Under the pieces are notes generated by a model that worked only from the letters and a program-made list of their open reading frames with translations, made no database searches and was not told the DNA's origin. The position numbers were made by a program, and so were the translations under genes. A DNA stretch of 64,000 nt from Veronia nyctiphanis (lineage in GTDB: Bacteria; Pseudomonadota; Gammaproteobacteria; Enterobacterales; Vibrionaceae), in the NCBI RefSeq assembly GCF_004116385.1, contig NZ_PEIB01000004.1, forward strand, positions 124,001 to 188,000, given 5' to 3'. Positions 57,157 through 64,000 of this stretch are shown here, one piece after another (position 1 is the stretch's first letter; each line of letters begins with the position of its first letter).

Positions 57157-58448
57157 ATGGAAAAGATCTTATTACCTATGACACGTAAGCTCGCGATGGT
57201 TCTCGCTCTGTCTGGAGCGATGCATGTTTATGCAGATGATGACACGATTAAGGTCGGTGTTCTTCATTCACTGTCGGGAACAATGGCAATCAGCGAAACG
57301 ACGCTGAAAGACACTGTGTTGATGATGATCGAAGAACAAAACAAAGCAGGCGGCCTTTTGGGTAAAAAGCTTGAGCCTGTTGTCGTTGACCCAGCGTCAA
57401 ACTGGCCACTGTTCGCGGAAAAAGCACGTGAGCTTATAGAGAAAGAAAAAGTAGATGTGGTTTTCGGTTGTTGGACGTCGGTTTCTCGTAAATCGGTATT
57501 GCCCGTTTTCGAAGAGCTAAACAGCTTACTGTTTTATCCGGTGCAATACGAAGGTGAAGAATCATCGAAAAATGTTTTCTACACTGGCGCAGCGCAAACC
57601 AGCAAGCAATTCCAGCTGTTGACTATTTAATGGCTGACTTGGATGTTGAGCGCTGGGTTCTTGCAGGGACTGACTATGTTTACCCGCGTACGACCAACAA
57701 AATTCTTGAAGCTTACCTGAAAAATAAAGGCGTCAAAGCTGAAGATATCATGGTCAGCTATACCCCATTTGGTCACTCTGACTGGCAGTCAATCGTTTCT
57801 GACATCAAGAAGTTTGGCGCATCAGGCAAGAAAACGGCGGTGGTTTCAACCATCAATGGCGATGCCAACGTTCCTTTCTATAAAGAACTGGCTGCACAAG
57901 GCGTGAAAGCGGAAGACATTCCTGTTGTTGCTTTCTCGGTTGGTGAAGAAGAATTGTCAGGTATGGATACCTCTGCATTGGTGGGTCACCTTGCTGCATG
58001 GAACTACTTCATGAGCGTTGAGACCGATCAGAACGAAGCCTTTGTCGAGAAATGGCACAAGTTCATTAAAGATGACAAGCGCGTGACCAATGACCCAATG
58101 GAAGCGACTTACCTTGGCTTCAAAATGTGGGCGAAGGCTGTTGAGAAAGCAGGCACCACAGACTCTGAAGAGGTACAGGAGTCCATCATTGGTGTGACCG
58201 TTCCTAACCTCAGCGGCGGATACGCCACCATGATGCCAAATCATCACATTACCAAGCCAGTGTTGATCGGTGAAATTCAGGATGATGGTCAATTTGTCAC
58301 TGTATGGGAAACATCTGATGTGATTGCAGGCGATGCATGGTCTGATTTTCTTTCAGGCTCTAAAGACCTGTTCGCAAGCTGGTTGAAACCAATGTCTTGC
58401 GGCAGTTTCAATGTCACAACAGGTAAATGCTCGGGTGAAAGCAAGTAA
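57157..58448 (+). CDS. urtA: UrtA, urea ABC transporter binding protein (one frameshift)
   Basis: The periplasmic binding protein of the urea transporter (branched-chain amino-acid-transporter family). It has a signal peptide ending near HVYA and the core [53 protein letters not shown] and [17 protein letters not shown], all matching UrtA. The frame breaks near 57609 after TSKQ; one extra A gives [12 protein letters not shown] and 430 residues, the family length. ACAAGGAGAAACC precedes the ATG. It is the first gene of urtABCDE-ureD, read from a sigma54 promoter. Confidence 0.93.
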
Positions 58449-58458
58449 TTAAAAGTAA

Positions 58459-58480
58459 GGGCGACCGCCTCAGGTCGCCC
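58459..58480 (+). repeat. hairpin between urtA and urtB
   Basis: The stem GGGCGACC/GGTCGCCC with a 6-nt loop has a T-rich stretch further downstream. It would reduce read-through into the permease genes so that the binding protein is made in excess. Confidence 0.6.
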
Positions 58481-58512
58481 GTCTAGCCCAGCTTTTTATT
58501 TACGGAGCAATA

Positions 58513-60174
58513 ATGGCTTACACGGATGGCAAAATGGATGTAATTAACAGGCTTTCAGTTGGCATTGCCTCTGCGCGAAGCCAAATTCTTTCGATATTAA
58601 TACTGCTATTAACACTCTTTTCTACTTCGATATATGCATCAGTGAGTGACTTTCATGACGTTGAAAAAGCTCTGTCTAAAGGCAAGTTCAATGAGAAGCG
58701 TGGTGCGGTGTCTTGGCTTGTAACCAGTAACAATGAGAATGCAGAAATCATTCTTAATGGACTGTTAAACAGAAAAGTCGCTTATGACAAAGCGAACAAA
58801 AACCTCTGGTTGTTGAAAGAAAAATCGGCGGTTCGCCTTTATGACCAGCAGCGTGTCGAAGATGCAAAACCCCTCAGATTAAAGAAAGTGACGATCAATA
58901 ACTCGGTCAGAAAAGCGATCAAAGAAGGGTTGGCGAGGCTTGAGTTATCTGCGCCCGACAGTCAAAAACGTCTGGATGCCATCAATCGCTTAATGACGTC
59001 TGGTCTTGATGCGCCAACATCGAAGGCGTTAACGGAACTGCGTACTACAGAAAAAAATGAATCTGTAAAACAAGCCATCGAGCTTGCGTTAGCGGCACAC
59101 GCATTATCGTCTGCCACGCTGCTTAGCGATGAAGCAGTTTTATCACATATCGCTCTTCTCGGTGACTCTGCCCACCCTTACGCGCAACAAGTCTTAAACA
59201 AAGCAAAGAGTGAGAACAATTCGCCTGCCGTATCTAAAGCAATAACATTGGCTCTGACTGAGTTGGACCAACATCAGCGCCTGATGCAGGGTGTGGAAAC
59301 CCTTTACTTTGGTATCAGCCTTGGGTCGGTATTGGTGCTGGCAGGTATTGGTCTTGCGATCACCTTTGGCGTAATGGGCGTTATCAATATGGCTCACGGT
59401 GAGCTTGTGATGATTGGGGCTTACTGTACTTATGTGATGCAACAACTGCTGCCGAATGACACAGGTTTGGCGCTTCTGCTGTCTATACCCGCTGCGTTTG
59501 TCGTGGCTGGTGCGGTTGGTATGCTGATAGAAAGAACAGTCATACGTCATCTCTACGGACGCCCCTTGGAAACACTGTTGGCAACCTTTGGTATTAGTCT
59601 CATTTTACAGCAAGCAGTGCGTTCAATCTTCTCTCCGCTTAACCGTTCTGTCAGCACTCCAGACTTTATGTCAGGCATGCTGGAGATTTCACCCATGCTG
59701 TCGCTGACGTGGAACCGTCTCTACATCATCGGATTCTGCCTCATTGTCTTCTTTGGCCTGCTGATGGTGTTGAAGAAAACGCCGTTGGGGCTTCAGGTTC
59801 GTGCCGTCTCGCAGAACCGAGCGATGGCGCGAGCAATGGGCGTGCGCTCCGAACGCGTTGATGTAATGACATTTGGTATCGGCGCAGGCGTGGCAGGTAT
59901 TGCGGGTGTCGCTTTATCTCAGCTTACCAACGTGGGACCAAACATGGGGCAGGCCTACATCATTGACTCATTCATGGTGGTCGTATTCGGTGGTGTTGGA
60001 AACCTATGGGGTACGCTGGTCGCGGGTCTCAGTCTCGGAGTGTTTAACAAACTGCTCGAACCTTGGGCTGGTGCGGTACTGGCAAAAATTCTTGTATTGG
60101 TATTTATCATTCTCTTTATCCAGAAACGTCCAAAGGGGCTGTTTCCTCAACGTGGCAGAATGGCGGAGGGCTAA
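58513..60174 (+). CDS. urtB: UrtB, urea ABC transporter permease
   Basis: 553 residues. Residues ~1-240 form the long extracytoplasmic helical extension that distinguishes UrtB from LivH-type permeases. The rest has eight or more membrane helices, with FGVMGVINMAHGELVMIGAY, RHLYGRPLETLLATFGISL and VFGGVGNLWGTLVAGLSLG. A later start at 58546 is also possible. It forms the channel with UrtC. Confidence 0.93.
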   Translation: MAYTDGKMDVINRLSVGIASARSQILSILILLLTLFSTSIYASVSDFHDVEKALSKGKFNEKRGAVSWLVTSNNENAEIILNGLLNRKVAYDKANKNLWLLKEKSAVRLYDQQRVEDAKPLRLKKVTINNSVRKAIKEGLARLELSAPDSQKRLDAINRLMTSGLDAPTSKALTELRTTEKNESVKQAIELALAAHALSSATLLSDEAVLSHIALLGDSAHPYAQQVLNKAKSENNSPAVSKAITLALTELDQHQRLMQGVETLYFGISLGSVLVLAGIGLAITFGVMGVINMAHGELVMIGAYCTYVMQQLLPNDTGLALLLSIPAAFVVAGAVGMLIERTVIRHLYGRPLETLLATFGISLILQQAVRSIFSPLNRSVSTPDFMSGMLEISPMLSLTWNRLYIIGFCLIVFFGLLMVLKKTPLGLQVRAVSQNRAMARAMGVRSERVDVMTFGIGAGVAGIAGVALSQLTNVGPNMGQAYIIDSFMVVVFGGVGNLWGTLVAGLSLGVFNKLLEPWAGAVLAKILVLVFIILFIQKRPKGLFPQRGRMAEG

Positions 60175-60177
60175 TCA

Positions 60178-61296
60178 ATGTCTATGAATGATCTTCGTCA
60201 ACAGCCTGCGAGCTTCAGGCTTATCGCGATTTTACTGGCAATAGCGGTGACAGTACCCATATTAAACTTGGTGGTGCCACAGGGCAGTATTTTCCATGTG
60301 GAAACTTACACAGTATCCCTACTGGGTAAATACCTGAGCTATGCCATTCTCGCCTTGGCTGTCGATTTGGTTTGGGGGTATTTGGGTATTTTAAGCCTTG
60401 GCCATGGTGCTTTTTTCGCGCTGGGCGGCTATGCCATGGGAATGTATCTGATGCGTCAGATAGGCGATAGGGGTGTTTACGCTGACCCACTGTTGCCAGA
60501 CTTCATGGTCTTCCTGAACTGGACGGAGTTACCCTGGTTTTGGCACGGCTTCGATCAGTTTTGGTTTGCGTGTTTGATGATTGCGCTTGTGCCCGGTGTG
60601 CTTGCTTTTGTCTTTGGCTGGTTGGCATTCCGCTCAAGAGTTTCGGGAGTTTACCTATCAATCATTACTCAGGCACTGACTTACGCGCTGATGCTGGCCT
60701 TCTTCCGAAATGAGATGGGTTTTGGTGGGAATAATGGCTTAACAGATTTCAAAGATATCCTCGGCGCCAGTCTGCAGTCAGATGCCACCAAGGTTGCGTT
60801 GTTTGTCGCTACCGTTTTGATACTCGTGGCTGTTTATCTGCTTTGTCAGGCCATCGTTAATAGCCGTTTGGGCCGGCTTTCTGTTGCAATCCGCGACGGC
60901 GAGGCACGTGTTCGATTCACAGGCTATCGGGTTGAAAATATAAAACTCTGGTTGTTCGTTTTATCTGCGGTCATCGCGGGTATTGCAGGCGCGTTATATG
61001 TACCTCAGGTAGGAATCATTAATCCGGGTGAGTTCTCTCCGCTTAACTCTATTGAAGTCGTGGTTTGGGTTGCGCTGGGTGGTAGAGCCACGCTTTACGG
61101 CGCAGTAATTGGTGCGGTGTTAGTCAACTATGCCAAGAGCTGGTTTACGGTTGAGTTCCCGGAAGTTTGGCTATTCGCATTGGGTGGATTGTTTGTCGCC
61201 TCGACACTGTTTTTCCCAAATGGGGTCAGCGGTATTTTCAAATCACTTGGCGCGATGTTACGACGTGATCAAATTCAAACCCGGGAGGCAAAATGA
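60178..61296 (+). CDS. urtC: UrtC, urea ABC transporter permease
   Basis: 372 residues, LivM-type permease. Family features are SLGHGAFFALGGYAMGMYL and ALGGRATLYGAVIGAVLVNY. It begins 4 bp after the urtB stop and overlaps urtD by 4 bp, so the genes are translationally coupled. Confidence 0.93.
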   Translation: MSMNDLRQQPASFRLIAILLAIAVTVPILNLVVPQGSIFHVETYTVSLLGKYLSYAILALAVDLVWGYLGILSLGHGAFFALGGYAMGMYLMRQIGDRGVYADPLLPDFMVFLNWTELPWFWHGFDQFWFACLMIALVPGVLAFVFGWLAFRSRVSGVYLSIITQALTYALMLAFFRNEMGFGGNNGLTDFKDILGASLQSDATKVALFVATVLILVAVYLLCQAIVNSRLGRLSVAIRDGEARVRFTGYRVENIKLWLFVLSAVIAGIAGALYVPQVGIINPGEFSPLNSIEVVVWVALGGRATLYGAVIGAVLVNYAKSWFTVEFPEVWLFALGGLFVASTLFFPNGVSGIFKSLGAMLRRDQIQTREAK

Positions 61297-62168
61297 GCCG
61301 TTCAGCAGCAGTCACATCTATGATGGATGTTAAAGGGGTCAAAGCTCTTGAGGGTGTGCAGTCATTTCTGCGTCGTGATGAAGTGTTCGACTTTATTAAG
61401 CCTGTCGAAAACCCTTTGGTTGATACCCGAAAGAATATCTTGCTCTACCTCGAAGGCGTATCGGTGTCTTTTGATGGCTTTAAAGCCATCAACGATTTGA
61501 ACCTTTACATAGAGCCCGGTGAACTGCGATGCATTATCGGGCCAAACGGGGCGGGTAAAACGACCATGATGGATATCATCACAGGCAAGACGCGTCCGGA
61601 TGAAGGGGAAGTGTGGTTAGGCAGCAACCTTAACTTACTGAAAATGGACGAGGCTGATATCGCCAATGCGGGAATAGGGCGAAAATTCCAAAAACCGACT
61701 GTCTTTGAAGCTTTATCGGTTTGGGAAAACCTAGAACTGGCAATGGCAGGTGTGCGATCCACATGGGGCGCATTTAGGGCGATCATGTCGTCCAGTCAAA
61801 GAGATGAAGTGAAACGTGTTCTCGCGTTGATCGGGCTTGAAAAAAGCAAAAATGAACCGGCGGGTAAGCTCTCGCACGGACAAAAACAGTGGCTGGAAAT
61901 TGGCATGTTGTTAATGCAAAAACCACAGCTTTTGCTTGTCGATGAACCCGTTGCCGGAATGACCCATCAGGAGATGGACAGAACCGCAGAGCTGCTCCTT
62001 AGCCTCGCAGGTGAGCAGTCAGTGGTAGTGGTTGAGCATGATATGGAATTTGTTCGCTCCATTGCCAGTACGGTCACTGTACTTCATCAGGGGCATGTGC
62101 TCGCTGAAGGGAACATGGATTCGATTCAGAGTAACCCTAAGGTCAGGGAAGTGTATCTCGGTAACTAA
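61293..62168 (+). CDS. urtD: UrtD, urea ABC transporter ATPase
   Basis: 291 residues. Walker A is GPNGAGKTT, the signature LSHGQKQWLE and Walker B LLLVDEPVAGM, as in LivG-type ATPases. About 45 residues precede the nucleotide-binding domain, longer than many UrtD proteins. The ATGA overlap with urtC supports the start at 61293. Confidence 0.92.
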   Translation: MSRSAAVTSMMDVKGVKALEGVQSFLRRDEVFDFIKPVENPLVDTRKNILLYLEGVSVSFDGFKAINDLNLYIEPGELRCIIGPNGAGKTTMMDIITGKTRPDEGEVWLGSNLNLLKMDEADIANAGIGRKFQKPTVFEALSVWENLELAMAGVRSTWGAFRAIMSSSQRDEVKRVLALIGLEKSKNEPAGKLSHGQKQWLEIGMLLMQKPQLLLVDEPVAGMTHQEMDRTAELLLSLAGEQSVVVVEHDMEFVRSIASTVTVLHQGHVLAEGNMDSIQSNPKVREVYLGN

Positions 62169-62185
62169 CCATAAGGAGTGTGAAA

Positions 62186-62881
62186 ATGTTACTAGTAGAA
62201 GGTGTTAATCAGTTCTACGGCGAAAGCCACACCTTATGGGACCTGAGCATGGATGTGCCCGAAGGTGAATGCACGGTCTTGATGGGGCGAAATGGCGTCG
62301 GCAAAACAACGCTGATGCAATGTATTATGGGGTTATTGCCCCTGAAAAGTGGTGAGATTTCCATTGGCGGCCAAAGGATATCCGGCACCTCGACAGAACA
62401 GCGACCGCGTCAGGGCATAGGTTATGTACCGCAGGGGCGTCAGATTTTCCCGCTGTTGACTGTTGAAGAAAACTTACAGGTTGGCTTGCCCATTCGAAAA
62501 CGTAATGACCGAAAAATACCCGCTTTTATCTATGAGTTGTTCCCCGTGCTGAAAGAAATGAAAAGTAGACTGGGAGGCGACTTATCTGGAGGTCAACAGC
62601 AACAACTTGCAATAGCGCGTGCGTTAATTGTTGATCCAAAGCTCTTACTGCTTGATGAACCGACAGAAGGTATACAACCGAGTATCGTGAATGAGATTGG
62701 CGAAATCATTCAACGGCTTAATCGGGAAATGGGATTGACAGTTTTGCTGGTCGAGCAGAAACTTCATTTTGTGCGCAATTTTGGTCATCGCTATTGCTTG
62801 TTGGACCGCGGTAGGGTCGTCGCCAAAGGAGGTATGGAAACTTTGACTGACGATATTGTTGATAAATACTTGACCGTGTAA
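62186..62881 (+). CDS. urtE: UrtE, urea ABC transporter ATPase
   Basis: 231 residues from the ATG at 62186, 7 bp after AAGGAG; an upstream GTG would add two residues. Walker A is GRNGVGKTT, the signature [10 protein letters not shown] and Walker [13 protein letters not shown] LivF-type ATPase that pairs with UrtD. Confidence 0.93.
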   Translation: MLLVEGVNQFYGESHTLWDLSMDVPEGECTVLMGRNGVGKTTLMQCIMGLLPLKSGEISIGGQRISGTSTEQRPRQGIGYVPQGRQIFPLLTVEENLQVGLPIRKRNDRKIPAFIYELFPVLKEMKSRLGGDLSGGQQQQLAIARALIVDPKLLLLDEPTEGIQPSIVNEIGEIIQRLNREMGLTVLLVEQKLHFVRNFGHRYCLLDRGRVVAKGGMETLTDDIVDKYLTV

Positions 62882-62952
62882 CGAAATATGACCAAAAAGG
62901 CATTTTTGCTCTGCATGTTGAGAGCATTCATAAACCAGGGATAGGTAATGTT

Positions 62953-63863
62953 ATGGCTGCGAAAATTCGTAGGCTTAAGGCTGTCGATAACTCAGCTTCA
63001 AGTTATGATAATGAACCCCCGCAACTGTCGCCAGAGGGATGGAAGGCTGAACTTGAGCTTGATTTCCATGATCGCGGCGACAAAACTATTCTGAAACGCT
63101 ACCACCATAGAGGGCCTCTGGCTGTTCAGCGTCCTCTTTATCCTGAAGCGACATTTGCCATATATATTTGCTCCATCCCCCGGGTGGTGTGGTCGGTGGT
63201 GATCAGCTGAGCATGCAATGCTATTCAGCATCTGGATCACACGCTTTGTTGACCACCCCCGGCGCGACCCGTTTTTATCGGTCGGGCGGTAAAGTGGCAA
63301 AGCTTAATCAGACCTTTGTGGTTGATAGTGGTGCAGTGATGGAGTGGCTTCCGCTCGAGAGTATTGCGTTTCCCGGTACCAGACTGGATGTTGATACTGA
63401 TATTCGGGTAGCTTCTGATGCCTGCTTCTTTGGCTGGGATATCTGGTGCGTAGGTCGTCCCGCCAATGCTGAGCAGTTCGACAAGGGATTAATCAAAGGC
63501 AAAAGTCGTATTTTCATTGATGACCGCCTAGTACTCACCGAAAGAATGCGTATTGGCGAAGGGTCCGGGGTATCGAAAGCGGCTGGCCTTCGAGACTACC
63601 CAGTCACCGCGAACGCTTATATTGTGTGCTCAGACGGTGATGCTTTATGTTCCTCTTGGCAAGACATGCTTGAGGAAGAAAAAGACAGCGATGATTTCCA
63701 GTCAGCCGTTGTTGGCGCAAGTTATATCGATGGCCTGACGGTAGTACGTGGTCTCGCGGAAAATACTGAAACCATGTTCCGTATTTTCACCCGCCTTTGG
63801 CAGCACGCACGAAATCATTGGCAAGGACAAACGCCGGGCGTACCTCGTATCTGGTTGGTTTGA
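62953..63863 (+). CDS. ureD: UreD, urease accessory protein (one frameshift)
   Basis: UreD is part of the UreDFG complex that inserts nickel into urease. The N-terminal part has [19 protein letters not shown] and [12 protein letters not shown]. The frame breaks near 63149; adding one G gives [21 protein letters not shown], the conserved UreD segment, then [10 protein letters not shown] and 303 residues in total. It follows urtE by 71 bp, linking urea uptake to urease maturation. No urease structural genes are in the window; they may lie beyond the right edge. Confidence 0.9.
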
Positions 63864-63896
63864 TATCAGCTTGGAAGCATCTTGAAAGCCATTAAA

Positions 63897-63925
63897 GAAA
63901 AAGAGCACATAACGTGCTCTTTTTT
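63897..63925 (+). terminator. rho-independent terminator after ureD
   Basis: The stem AAGAGCAC/GTGCTCTT is followed by T. It closes the urt-ureD unit, so any urease genes downstream would need their own promoter. The last 75 bp of the window show no gene. Confidence 0.85.
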
Positions 63926-64000
63926 ATGTTCATTGGGCTGACAATTAAATTAATCAGTGCCTACGCCTTGTGAAATCTTCTTTGAACACATCTGATGTTC

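Noticed and set aside
1-64000. Prophage, integron or intact insertion sequence
   Set aside because: No integrase, transposase, phage structural gene, attC array or paired terminal repeats were recognised.
1-64000. CRISPR array or tRNA genes
   Set aside because: No regularly spaced direct repeats and no tRNA-like cloverleaf were seen by eye; a tRNA scan was not possible.

Overview
The window looks like a chromosomal segment of a marine gammaproteobacterium of the Vibrionaceae (Vibrio, Photobacterium, Grimontia or Enterovibrio type). The grounds are a TfoX/TfoY protein behind a cyclic-di-GMP-I riboswitch, a PanP-type aspartate decarboxylase, a torCAD operon with divergent torR, a Vct-like catechol-siderophore ABC transporter, CheV, a ToxR-like membrane regulator and DASH cryptochrome. 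No rRNA, tRNA, CRISPR array or intact transposon was seen.

Layout. 1-5.5 kb (minus strand): a DedA-like/disulfide-reductase fusion running off the left edge, a small membrane protein, tfoY with its riboswitch, purR, and a torA/torD relic. 5.5-8.6 kb: an AT-rich gene for a large secreted G8/beta-helix protein like animal CEMIP/TMEM2. 8.9-14.6 kb: torCAD (minus) and torR (plus), with TorR boxes between them. 14.6-19.6 kb: two small genes, then a Fur-type promoter and vctPDGC. 19.6-23.5 kb: a long AT-rich gap with a possible structured RNA, then a two-gene exported module of unknown function. 23.6-32.8 kb: a LysR regulator and a seven-gene operon (glutamine-synthetase-like ligase, ALDH, Fe-ADH, class I amidotransferase, TRAP DctQMP). 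It reads as uptake of an amino alcohol and its oxidation to an amino acid behind a gamma-glutamyl protecting group. 32.8-46.5 kb: panP, small exported proteins, patatin, acetyltransferase, ribA, emrD, a peptide transporter, yciU, a nucleotidyltransferase-like protein, YjiH, a lipase-like hydrolase and DASH cryptochrome. 46.6-57 kb: a ToxR/ToxS-like pair, cheV, gabD, a coiled-coil lipoprotein, a secreted beta-propeller, a membrane/coiled-coil/winged-helix protein and a small periplasmic protein. 57-64 kb: urtABCDE plus ureD behind a sigma54-type promoter, so urea uptake and urease maturation under nitrogen control.

Twelve genes are split by 13 one-base indels (12 apparent deletions, one insertion). 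In each, the two halves join exactly onto the expected family sequence and the corrected length becomes a multiple of three. This looks much more like sequence error in the source assembly than like mass pseudogenisation, so I annotate them as single genes with a note.

The most interesting items are the putative gamma-glutamyl amino-alcohol pathway with its TRAP transporter, the CEMIP-like protein beside a tor relic, the exported pair at 20.4-23.4 kb, and the ToxRS-like pair.
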